This document shows positions 7,843 through 16,528 of a stretch of DNA of 16,554 nt, in pieces. The notes below the pieces were generated by a model, which was given only the letters and a program-made list of their open reading frames with translations, had not been told where the DNA came from and did not search any database. Position numbers and translations under genes: made by a program. The stretch is from NCBI GenBank assembly GCA_035333525.1, contig DAOQQF010000024.1, forward strand, positions 1 through 16,554, read 5' to 3'. Position 1 is the first letter of the stretch, and each line of letters begins with the position of its first letter. This DNA is from CALMFT01 sp035333525 (GTDB lineage Bacteria > Patescibacteriota > Gracilibacteria > Absconditabacterales > Absconditicoccaceae).

Positions 7843-9279
7843 ATGTCTGTCTTTACTCTCCAGTCTGATTTTCAACCCGCATGAGATCAACCTCAAGCTA
7901 TTCAGACTATCTTAGATTCATTTTCACAACATATAGGTCACGATCGTATTACGTTATTGGGAGCTACATGAACTGGTAAGACCTTTACGATGGCCCATGT
8001 GATACAGGCTATGAGTAAACCCACACTTATTATATCTCACAATAAAACACTTGCTGCTCAGCTTGCTACAGAATTTAAGCATTTTTTCCCCCACAATGCG
8101 GTACATTACTTTGTATCGTATTTTGATTACTATCAACCGGAGTCATATCTTCCTGACAAAGATATTTATATTGAAAAAGAGTCCACTATCAATCAAGAGA
8201 TTGAGATGTATAGACTTAGTGCTATGTCTTCATTGATCACTAGGCCTGATACTATTATTGTAAGTTCTGTATCAGCACTCTATGGGTTATGAGAAAAGGA
8301 GTTTTTTGCTCATTACTCACTCAATCTGACTATCGGTGATGTTATTAACCACAAAGATCTCAAAAAAAAACTTATTGATATGAGATATGAATCTTCTACC
8401 AAAAATGGCGAGCAAGGAACCTTCAATGTTAGGTGAGATATGTGGGATATTTATCCTAGTACCGAAAAAGCACTCTATAGACTTCATTTTACTGATGGAG
8501 TATTAGAATATATAGAAAAAAAAGATAGTCTGACGTGGGAGCCAATCGATACACCCAAACAACTTTGGATTTGGCCCGCATCACAATATATGCAGGATAC
8601 ATCAGAGTTGGAGCCAATACTCGTTGCTATCGAACAAGAAATGAGACAGCGTGTTGATGAATTAACTGCTCAAGGTAAACTTTTGGAAGCAAATAGAATT
8701 GAAAAAAGAACACTGTATGATATCAGGATGATCAAAGAAACTGGTTTTACCAATGGAATTGAAAATTATAGTATGTATTTTGAAAAACGTAAGTGGGGTG
8801 ATACTCCCAATACTATTTTTGACTACTTCCCTGATGATATGTTGGTAATCATTGATGAATCTCATATGACCGTCCCCCAACTTCAGTCGATGCCATCAGC
8901 TGATTTTACCAGAAAAAAAAGTCTCATCGATCATGGCTTCCGTCTTCCGTCTGCTTCTCAACATAGACCACTTTCTTTTGATGAACTTCAGACTATGATA
9001 GGTCGAAATGAGCATGAGCTCAAACCAGAAACACTTTCATCATCAGTAAACTCACACATCAAATCTCATTCCAAAACATTGTTTGTATCAGCAACTCCTG
9101 CAAACTACGAGATTGAGCATTCCACAGGTATTGCTGAGCAGGTTATTAGACCGACATGACTCTTGGACCCTGTCACGTATGTATATCCCAAATCAGGAGA
9201 TTACCAGCTGTTATTATCTAATCTCGACCATGTTTTGAAGAAAAAACCATATCTTGAGGAGTATGTAGATAGAACGTAG
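7843..9279 (+). CDS. uvrB: Excinuclease ABC subunit B, C-terminally truncated
   Basis: UvrB is the damage-verifying helicase-like subunit of nucleotide excision repair. The 478-residue product has the normal N-terminus (SDFQPAGDQPQAI), Walker A GATGTGKTFT near residue 40, HNKTLAAQL, the beta-hairpin region FVSYFDYYQPESYLP, ASVSALYGLG-like SSVSALYGLG, the UvrA-interacting domain, the DESH Walker B near 336, SATPANYE near 415 and PTGLLDP near 438. It then loses similarity after about VLKKKPYLEEY and stops at TAG 9277-9279. The typical protein has about 660-670 residues: the second helicase domain (LVTTLTKKMAE, GINLLREGLDIPE, QTIGRAARN) and the UvrC-binding tail are absent, and nothing like them occurs downstream. 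As encoded it should not bind and hydrolyse ATP productively. It may be a pseudogene, a rearranged gene or an assembly junction near 9265-9295. Confidence 0.88.
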
Positions 9280-9298
9280 TTATTTGTGTAATATATGC

Positions 9299-9326
9299 TT
9301 GTAATCAATACATGAATTGTTACTAT
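9299..9326 (+). promoter_or_regulatory. Weak candidate promoter of the repeat gene
   Basis: TTGTAA (9299-9304), a 16-bp spacer and TACTAT (9321-9326), with 7 nt to the ATG at 9334. Each hexamer matches consensus at four of six positions. It is listed because its position again predicts a start of transcription at the ATG. Confidence 0.3.
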
Positions 9327-9333
9327 ATGCTCT

Positions 9334-12152
9334 ATGTCAATAGGTTTTGAATGAAAATTATCCCAAAGTTGATGAGATAGTACGACAGCTATCGATAATC
9401 AGAATATACAACAATTACCTTCTGCTCAGAAAAGTCAGAATAAGATTTCGTATTTGGTCAAAAAATCACATAAATTGATCAAACAGGATCTTGAAATACT
9501 CTTGAGGTCGGTAAATGAGGCTCTTATGAGTGATCAAGACTATAACAGTAAGCTTGAAGCTGTGCTTGAAAAGCATCCACATTCAGTTTTACAACAAAAT
9601 ATTCGTTTGAATGTACAAGAGTTTGTTACATTCTTTGATTGATATAGATCGAAACATCGTGTACCAAAACAACAAGAATGAATGAATATGATATCAAAAG
9701 AAGAATTATGTATCAAACTCCGCCACACACTCTCATCACTACCTACAGACGATCCACTCTATATTCCATCTACCAAACAGGAGTATGATGTATTATCACC
9801 ACAACAACAAGCACAGGCAACATACGCTCTCACTCAACAGATAACTCACTCACGATTACAAGATAACTGACTTTGATCATATAGTGAATCTTATCTATGA
9901 TTATGAATCTCTCAATTCATCATCGACTCCTATCCTCGAGTATGACTCTCACTTAAGATGTTTACTGGCAAGTGATCACTACAAATCAAACTCCGTAATG
10001 TTCTCTCATCACTACCTACAGACGATCCACTCTCTATCCCATCTACCAAACAGGAGTATGATAAGTTATCATCCACACAACAAGAACAGGCAATATATAC
10101 TCTCACTCAACAGATAACTCACTTAACTCACTCACGATTACAAGATAACTGACTTTGATCATATAGCACTTATTATAGATGATTATGATGAATTCCTCAA
10201 TTCATTATCGACTCCTATCCTCGAGTATGACTCTCACTTAAGATGTTTACTGGCAAGTGATCACTACAAATCAAACTCCGTAATGTTCTCTCATCACTAC
10301 CTACAGACGATCCATTCTCTATCCCATCTACCAAAAAGGAGTATGATAAGTTATCATCCAAACAAAAAGAATACATACAATATACTCTCACTCAACAGAT
10401 AACTCACTCACGATTACAAGATAGGTGACTTTGATCATATAACCCTTATTGTAGATGATTATGATGAATCCCTCCATTCATCATCGACTCCTATCCTCGA
10501 GTATGACTCTCACTTGAGATGTTTACTGGTAAGTGATCACTACAAATCAAACTACGCCATACTCTCTCATCACTACCTACAGACGATCCATTCTCTATCC
10601 CATCTACCAAACAGGAGTATGATAAGTTATCATCCAAACAAAAAGAATACATACAATANNNNNNNNNNNNNNNNNNNNNNNNNNNNNNNNNNNNNNNNNN
10701 NNNNNNNNNNNNNNNNNNNNNNNNNNNNNNNNNNNNNNNNNNNNNNNNNNNNNNNNNNCTCAATTCATTATCGACTCCTATCCTCGAGTATGACTCTCAC
10801 TTAAGATGTTTACTGGCAAGTGATCACTACAAATCAAACTACGCCATACTCTCTCATCACTACCTACAGACGATCCATTCTCTATCCCATCTACCAAACA
10901 GGAGTATGATAAGTTATCATCCAAACAAAAAGAATACATACAATATACTCTCACTCAACAAATAACTCAATCACGGTTACAAGATAAGTGACTTTGATCA
11001 TGTAACACTTATTATGCATGATTATGATGAATTGCTCAATTCATCATCGACTCCTATCCTCGAGTATGACTCTCACTTGAGATGTCTTGAGGATGAATTA
11101 TTACAAAAGTTAAACAATTTAGTAAAAAGAATACGCTTACACAGTCAGATATCACACATTATATAAGAGATATACTCAGTATACATTTTACATTTCAGAA
11201 TAATCTATCTCCATGAGATCCTCTGTGGATAGCACAAAGAAAAAAACTTCTACCTCCTAGTTGTGATTCTCGATGATTGAGTATGATACTATGATGAAAA
11301 CCTAATATATCATTATCACACTCAATGAGTAATTATTGATTTGTAAGATACTATGATCTCATTATATGAGCGTTTCCAGAGTATCATCTCAAACCTATTG
11401 AATATGTTAAGTTATATAACCGTATTCAATGATGATTTTATCAACAAGCATTGGGTAGTGGAAATCCTGATGCAGAGTATCAGAAGATGTATCAATCTGG
11501 TATACAAAATAATTACACATGACCAGCATTTTTGAAATTATTCGATGATATCTTAAACAAGACAGTAAAGAGTTATCAATTACATATATACGGATCTAAT
11601 ACAAAATGATTTCAGCAAAAATTACTGGAAATGATATATTGATTAGGTGATATGGTTGTATACTATGATTTTGGTATACTGACTAAATGAGCATTAGCTT
11701 ACACGATATCCATCAAACGTTTCGAAAGATTAACTGCTTACAAACTCAATCTCAAAACAATACTTGCATCATGATTTGATAAGAGTAGCAACTGAGGTGA
11801 TAATCGCACCTGAGAAGAACAGATGGATCGTAGAGTATATCATGCATGATCTATTCATGATCCAAGAAATGAACCCGATGAGGATATTCTCACATGGCTT
11901 GATATTATCTGAGAGATGGATGAAGTACATCCTATCAGAGTGTGATTTGAGAACGTTTTTGAACGTATAGATACACTCAAACAAAAGAATAAATCAAAAT
12001 TTAAAGCTTTAACAAAAGAAACAATGATCAGAGAATTGGAACAAGCTTGTGGACTAACTCTGACTCAAATCAAAAAACAAGTTGAAGAATTTAAAGCTCA
12101 GCTATGAACCGATGAAGATCAGGAAGAGAATAGTTTTACCCTTGATCGGTAG
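9334..12152 (+). CDS. Large unrecognised protein with 92-residue tandem repeats (interrupted by an assembly gap)
   Basis: I do not recognise this protein. Under code 25 the frame is open from the UvrB stop region to the gap at 10659, and again from 10759 to TAG at 12150-12152, with no TAA or TAG; under the standard code it is shredded by TGA. The N-terminal part (to about 9710) is polar and helix-like. Residues encoded by 9712-11081 are near-identical 92-residue repeats carrying KLRHTLSSLPTDDP, IPSTKQEYDKLSS, TQQITHSRLQD and FIIDSYPRVGLSL. The C-terminal 350 or so residues are non-repetitive, mixed alpha/beta in look (YGFVRYYDLIIGAFPEYHLK, GDMVVYYDFGILTKGALAY), ending in an acidic and lysine-rich helical tail. 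There is no signal peptide or membrane helix, so it is probably cytoplasmic. The frame changes across the 100 N because the gap size is a placeholder; with 89 bases the protein would be 935 residues. The start could instead be ATG 9295. It follows the truncated uvrB in the same frame, after TAG and TAA. Its 3' end overlaps the mscS-like gene by 17 bp. Confidence 0.75.
9712..11081 (+). repeat. Array of 276-bp coding tandem repeats
   Basis: The CTCGAG mark in each unit recurs at 9935, 10220, 10496, 10783 and 11059. Spacings are 285, 276, 287 (this one holds the 100-N gap) and 276 bp. The 285-bp unit has a 9-bp in-frame insertion (an extra CTCACTTAA-like step near 10115). A more diverged partial copy opens the array at 9712, and a 23-bp remnant closes it. 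Internal units are almost identical in DNA, including silent sites, which indicates recent expansion or gene conversion. Unit length is a multiple of three, so copy number can vary without breaking the frame. Confidence 0.92.
10659..10758. other. Assembly gap of 100 N inside the repeat array
   Basis: Exactly 100 N, the conventional placeholder for unknown size. Aligning the flanks to the neighbouring unit maps the gap to 10383-10471, i.e. 89 bases. The true gap is therefore expected to be 89 + 276k bases, which also restores a single reading frame. Confidence 0.9.
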
Positions 12153-13053
12153 TAGGAACAATACGCTTGTAAGGAAGTTTGAATCCTGCACGACGGAGTC
12201 ATGCTACGACGATTGCATTGACATCACCGATAATATAATCCATAGGCATACCACAGTTTGGATCGATCCAGAAAAAGAGTTTTATCATTACTCATGCATC
12301 TCCATATTCTGATATAAATGCTTTAGTTTTCTTTTTATCATGTACAATATCCATAGTATTGACTGCATCAACCATAACATTCATAGCCTTATCAAGATCA
12401 TCATAATAAGAAATAGGTATCACTGTATTGAGTTTGATTAATTCCTCGCTCGAGTAGGTTTTTATGGGATTACTAATGAGTTCCATATTTGGTATGACTA
12501 CCTGTCTTAGATCGAGTGTTCTGATTATCGTATATCTGATAGTGATTTCTTCAATTTTACCAAAATAACCCGGTTTACCATCGATTTGGATAATATCTCA
12601 TAGTTTGAGTTCTTTAATATTGAGGACCATAACACCTGCAATCATGTTTCATAATACCTCTTTGAAAGCAAATCAAACGCCAAATGAAATACCTCATAAG
12701 ATTACGCCTACATCAAAACCAACAATTTGAAATGCTACAAAAACAGCTATAATAAGTAAAATATAAAAGACAACATCATAGATAAGCTGACCAACAGTCT
12801 CTTGTTTATTGAGATCAGAACTATTAGCGTGTTGATAAAATTTTTTGGATGCTCGGTTTGCAATCCACTTGGAGATAAGATATAATACAAAAAATGCCAC
12901 GATAGCAAGTCAGACTTTCCATATATAAGAAACGTAATCAGCATTGATAATCTGATAGAGTAGACTTGGTTCTCAAGCATCTTGTCATGGGATAAGAGAT
13001 GTTGTTTTGGAGTTAGAACCAAGAGATCATGGATTGGTGGTTGTTTTATTCAT
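12136..13053 (-). CDS. MscS-family small-conductance mechanosensitive channel
   Basis: MscS channels open under membrane tension to release solutes during osmotic downshock. This 305-residue protein has a polar Gly/Ser/Thr-rich N-terminus of about 40 residues, hydrophobic helices at about 42-61 (VGLAIVAFFVLYLIS) and 88-112 (VVFYILLIIAVFVAFQIVGF), and the pore-lining TM3 (GISFGVGFAFKEVLGNMIAG). The MscS beta domain follows: LKLGDIIQIDG, GKIEEITIRYTIIRT and VVIPNMELISNPIKTY. The C-terminal alpha/beta domain ends at KLPYKRIVPTTDQG. TM3 glycines are partly TGA codons. A strong promoter gives a predicted leaderless mRNA. The last 17 bp overlap the convergent repeat gene. It is a shorter MscS type with fewer N-terminal helices than the large paralogues. 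Confidence 0.92.
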
Positions 13054-13059
13054 AACTCA

Positions 13060-13088
13060 ACTATACTCAAGAGCTATTCTTTTGTCAA
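13060..13088 (-). promoter_or_regulatory. Strong promoter of the mscS-like gene, predicted leaderless
   Basis: On the minus strand, TTGACA (13088-13083), a 17-bp spacer and TATAGT (13065-13060), then exactly 6 nt to the ATG at 13053. This is the same arrangement as the promoter at 216-244. Confidence 0.8.
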
Positions 13089-13120
13089 TTTTTTATTACT
13101 TTTTTGTCAATTGTTTTTTA

Positions 13121-13149
13121 TTTGCATTTGAACCAAAAGTGGTTATAAT
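13121..13149 (+). promoter_or_regulatory. Promoter of the prepilin gene
   Basis: A perfect TATAAT (13144-13149) lies 17 bp after TTTGCA (13121-13126). The predicted +1 is near 13156, giving a leader of about 29 nt before the ATG at 13185. There is no Shine-Dalgarno sequence; the leader is pyrimidine- and A-rich. Confidence 0.68.
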
Positions 13150-13184
13150 CAAACAATCACTTTTATTCTTTAATCTCTTATTTT

Positions 13185-13691
13185 ATGAAATCATTATTCA
13201 AACATCATTTCAATCATCTTTCAAAAACCATGAAAAAAGGATTTACGTTGATTGAAATCTTGATCGTTATTGCAATTATTGGTATTTTGACAGTAGCATT
13301 ACTTCCTAGAATTCAAGGAGCACAAGCAAGTGCAAGAAATACTGCTCGTAAAGCCGATCTAAATCAAGTAGCAACTGCATTGGCAGCATACAATGGTGAC
13401 TTTGGTAAATACCCAGAAACACTAACTGAACTGGAAGGATGAAATTGATATCTCAAGTCAGTACCTAAAGATCCAGCCAACAAAAGTGTTTGTTGAGATA
13501 CTAATGGAGCAGGTGGATACTATTATGCAAGAAAAGGAGATGGATATGTATTGGCTGCATATATGGAGAAACAACCATGAAATCCTAATGTAAACTATGA
13601 AGGTGATTGTGGCGAATCTATGGCGCCATCTGAAAATAAAGTTACTACTCGATCAGATAAAGCAAAGTATGTAGTCAAAGTTGATAATTAA
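13185..13691 (+). CDS. Type IV prepilin / type II pseudopilin (PulG/PilE-like)
   Basis: This 168-residue protein is a filament subunit. It has a basic leader (residues 1-18) ending KKG, the prepilin-peptidase site KKG|FTLIEIL with the conserved Glu at mature position 5, a hydrophobic helix (IEILIVIAIIGILTVALLP), and an amphipathic N-terminal helix with many small residues. A globular domain contains DFGKYPETLTEL and SVPKDPANKS, as in PulG-like pseudopilins. Two cysteines (KSVCGD and EGDCGE) could form the C-terminal disulfide loop of pilins. Several glycines after residue 85 are TGA codons. A second in-frame ATG at 13230 would leave only a KK leader, so the start at 13185 with a longer leader is preferred but not certain. 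No assembly ATPase or prepilin peptidase lies next to it. Confidence 0.9.
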
Positions 13692-13748
13692 AACTTGATC
13701 TATTAATCATCAAAAAAATCTCTTGCAAAATAAATTTTTTTCATTAAT

Positions 13749-13781
13749 ATAGCACCAGAATTATTTAGGTGCTATTTTTTT
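13749..13781 (+). terminator. Terminator after the prepilin gene
   Basis: ATAGCACC (13749-13756) pairs with GGTGCTAT (13768-13775), followed by a run of T to 13781. It lies between the prepilin stop and the GNAT gene. Confidence 0.85.
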
Positions 13782-13798
13782 ATATATTTAATTAGTAT

Positions 13799-14317
13799 AT
13801 GAATAAATATAAGCAACACCAGTTTATTCTTTATGATTGATGATGAGATTTTGATATTGATGAATACTTAGATACACTTACTAATCTACAATATGATAGT
13901 TATATTGAATATGCTTTGATGTGTGGTAAATCATCGTATGATCGATCATACCAAAAAAGAGTAGTAGATCAAATAAAAAAAAGAGAGGAATTATTTGACA
14001 CCATATTGAAATGAAATAGTTATGCTTTATTATTGGAATCAAAATACAAAAAATGAGTCTGATTTTGGAGAGGAAGATATATGGATAATGAATGTTTTGA
14101 GAGTTGTTTTGTATATGTAGATCCTGCTTGGAGAGGTAATTGACATTGAAAATTACTCAAGGAGCATCAGATATTATATGCTAAAGAACTTTGATACAAA
14201 TATATTGAGTCTACTACTATTCACTCAAATTATATTGCACAAGCATTATTACAAACCACAGGACATTCTCTAAAACCTAGTTTGTTTGATGAGATATCAG
14301 CGAGAAAAAAGTTATAG
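13799..14317 (+). CDS. GNAT-family N-acetyltransferase
   Basis: This 172-residue protein ends in TAG and reads through about ten TGA codons as Gly, including a GGG run near residue 14. GNAT enzymes transfer an acetyl group from acetyl-CoA to an amine. The core is visible late in the protein: strand FVYVDPAW followed by the acetyl-CoA pyrophosphate loop RGNGHGKLL (RxxGxG, near residue 111; two loop glycines are TGA), then helix EHQILYAKELGYKYIE and the IHSNYIAQALLQTTGH motif (N..A...Y-like segment). The first 90 residues are charged and less typical. The substrate is unknown. A TTTAAT box at 13787-13792 lies 6 nt before the ATG with only a poor -35, so a leaderless start is possible. dnaK follows after 53 bp. 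Confidence 0.82.
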
Positions 14318-14370
14318 ATATTTAGGTGTAATCAGTATATCTTTTATTTTATTTTTATATTATACGTATT

Positions 14371-16284
14371 ATGGCAACAATTATCGGAATTGATTTATGA
14401 ACTACCAACAGTTGTGCGGCATATATGCTCAATGATAGAGCAGAGGTTATCCCCAACAGTGATGGTATGAGAACCACTCCTTCGGTGGTATATATCAAGG
14501 GTAGTGAACTCTTGGTGGGAACGGCAGCCAAAAGAAAGGCTATCTTGGAACCAAAAAATGTTGTATTTGAGGTAAAGAGATTTATCTGAAGAAAGTATAG
14601 TGAACTATCGGAAGATGATAAAAAGGTTCCTTATACCATAAAAGCAGGATCTGACGGCGGAGTATTGATTGTTATTGATGACAAAGAATATAAACCTGAA
14701 CAAATTTCAGCGTTTATCCTCAAGAAGATCAAGGAAGATTGTGAAAAGTTTTTGGGTCAAACAATTACTCAAGCAGTTATCACCGTGCCTGCATACTTCA
14801 ATGATAGTCAGAGGAATGCAACAAAAGGAGCATGAGAGATAGCCTGACTCAAGGTAGAGAGAGTGATCAATGAACCTACGGCAGCAGCGTTTTCATACGG
14901 AGTAGATAAGTCAATGAGTCACAAAGTATGTGTCTTTGATCTATGAGGTGGAACGTTTGATGTTACAATTATGGATATTGATACTGGAGAAGATGGCAAG
15001 ACTTTTGAAGTAAAATCAACGGCAGGTGATACTCATTTATGAGGTGCTGACTTTGATCAGAGAATTATTAGATGGCTTGCTGATCAGTTCAAAGCAAAGG
15101 AAGGAGTAGATCTTACCTCCAATCCTATGGCTATGCAAAGACTCAAAGATGAGGCTGAAAATGCAAAAAAACAACTTTCAAGTTCTGACAGTGTGGATAT
15201 TAATATACCATTTATTACTACTGTAGAGTGAACCCCTAAGCATATCCAAGAAACGCTTACCAGGTCTGCATTTGAACGTTTGATTTCAGATTTACTCGAA
15301 AGATGTGTAAGACCAGTAAAATCATGTATCAATGATAGTGGTCTTAAAACGAGTGAAATTGATGAGATTGTGTTGGTATGAGGATCGACAAGAGTTCAAA
15401 GTGTTATCAAATTGGTCAAGGATAACTTTGGTAAAGAACCTAAAGCGACAGTTAATCCTGATGAAGCGGTAGCACTTGGTGCCGCGATCCAATGATGAAT
15501 ATTGGGTGGTAATTCTTCTGTTCAGGATATCTTGTTGATGGATGTTACTCCACTTTCATTATGAGTTGAGGTAGAATGATGATTGACACATGTTATGATA
15601 AGCAGAAACACTACTATCCCTGTTAAGAAATCAAATATTTATACCACAGCAGTTGATAATCAACCAGCTGTTACGATCCATGTCACACAAGGTGAAAGAC
15701 CGATGGCTGCTGATAATAAATCACTATGAATGTTTAACTTGGAAGGTATACCACCTATGAGAAGATGACAAGCTCAGATTGAAGTAACCTTTGATATTGA
15801 TGCAAATGGTATTCTTCATGTGACTGCACTTGAAAAAACAACTTGAAAAGAACAAAAGATTACCGTTCAATGAGCGACCTGACTTTCTGATGATGATATT
15901 AAAAAAGCTCAAGAAGATGCAGAAAAATTTGCAGAAGATGATAAAAGAAGACAAGAGCTTGCCGAATCAAGGAATAAATTTGATCAAGTTCTCTATCAAC
16001 TTGAGTCTATGCTTGAAGAAAATAAAGATAAAATACCTGAAGAAGAAAAAACAAAAATTGCAAGCATGATCTCATCATGACAAGATCTTAAAAAAGATGG
16101 TGCTACCACCAAGGAGCAGTTTGATGCAAAATTTGAAGAGTATCAAAAAGAAATAATGGCTATGTACCAAAAATTCCAAGCTACTAATACTGCACCTGGA
16201 ACATGAGCAAATCCTGATGATATCTTGGATGCTTCAGCTACCAATTGAGATAACCCAGTTGAAGGTAAGGTTATTGATGCGTAA
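14371..16284 (+). CDS. dnaK: Molecular chaperone DnaK (Hsp70)
   Basis: DnaK is an ATP-driven chaperone of the cytoplasm working with DnaJ and GrpE. The 637-residue product has full family length. ATPase domain motifs: IIGIDLGTTNSC at 4-15, VITVPAYFNDSQR, NEPTAAAFSYG, FDLGGGTFDV near 189 and LVGGSTRVQ near 335. The interdomain linker and substrate domain start at DILLMDVTPLSLG near 384, followed by TTIPVKKS and DIDANGILHVTA. The C-terminal lid is helical and ends in a disordered GTGANPDDILDASATNGDN tail before VEGKVIDA. About 22 glycines are TGA, including those of GIDLG and DLGGG, which is decisive for the genetic code. grpE and dnaJ are not adjacent, and no CIRCE-type inverted repeat is visible upstream. 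It starts at the family-typical MATIIGID ATG. Confidence 0.97.
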
Positions 16285-16308
16285 AACTCACTACTACTGA
16301 CTTATTTA

Positions 16309-16351
16309 TAGTAATTATAAAACCTCCCTATGGGAGGTTTTATAATTACTA
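16309..16351. terminator. 20-bp perfect inverted repeat, terminator of dnaK
   Basis: TAGTAATTATAAAACCTCCC (16309-16328) pairs perfectly with 16332-16351 across a TAT loop. The stem is unusually long; its GC-rich top followed by TTTTATAATT gives a U-rich 3' arm on the plus strand and, by symmetry, on the minus strand. It lies 25 bp after the dnaK stop and can act in both directions. Confidence 0.75.
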
Positions 16352-16461
16352 GAGTACATCATTCATACCAATTAAGGAAGCTGGGAAAAAACTCTTAATT
16401 CATGAAAAACCACCTATAATATCAAATCTTTTAGTCTTGTAAAATCCGCATATGACGAGCT

Positions 16462-16528
16462 TCCCGAGGATATTTATCCCGAGACTTCGGGACCTCTTTC
16501 ATGTCGTAATCATAAAACTTCGTTTTAT
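16462..16528. repeat. Cluster of hairpins, possible intergenic repeat element
   Basis: TCCCGA (16477-16482) and TCGGGA (16487-16492) form a perfect stem with a GACT loop, flanked by GAGG (16466-16469) and CCTC (16493-16496). A second perfect hairpin, ATAAAAC (16512-16518) and GTTTTAT (16522-16528), follows. The first is clearly more GC-rich than its surroundings. On the minus strand a short frame (about 32 codons, TAA to TAA) reads through both hairpins and includes EVPKSRDKYPREARHMR. The rest of 16352-16554 holds no gene I can support. Confidence 0.45.

Noticed and set aside
9884..10117. Protein frames in other phases of the repeat array (e.g. 9884-10117, 10514-10804)
   Set aside because: They are shadows of the repeat: short, broken by TAA or TAG, and not continuous with the unique flanks, unlike the frame starting at 9334.
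9712..11081. CRISPR array or non-coding satellite
   Set aside because: Units are 276 bp with no spacer pattern, are multiples of three, and stay open in one code-25 frame continuous with unique coding sequence on both sides.
14318..14370. CIRCE or other heat-shock operator upstream of dnaK
   Set aside because: The 53-bp gap is almost pure A/T and has no inverted repeat of the CIRCE type.
251..16284. UGA read as tryptophan (code 4) instead of glycine
   Set aside because: TGA occurs at invariant Gly positions in DnaK, UvrB, RecJ and LepA motifs, while conserved Trp positions use TGG.
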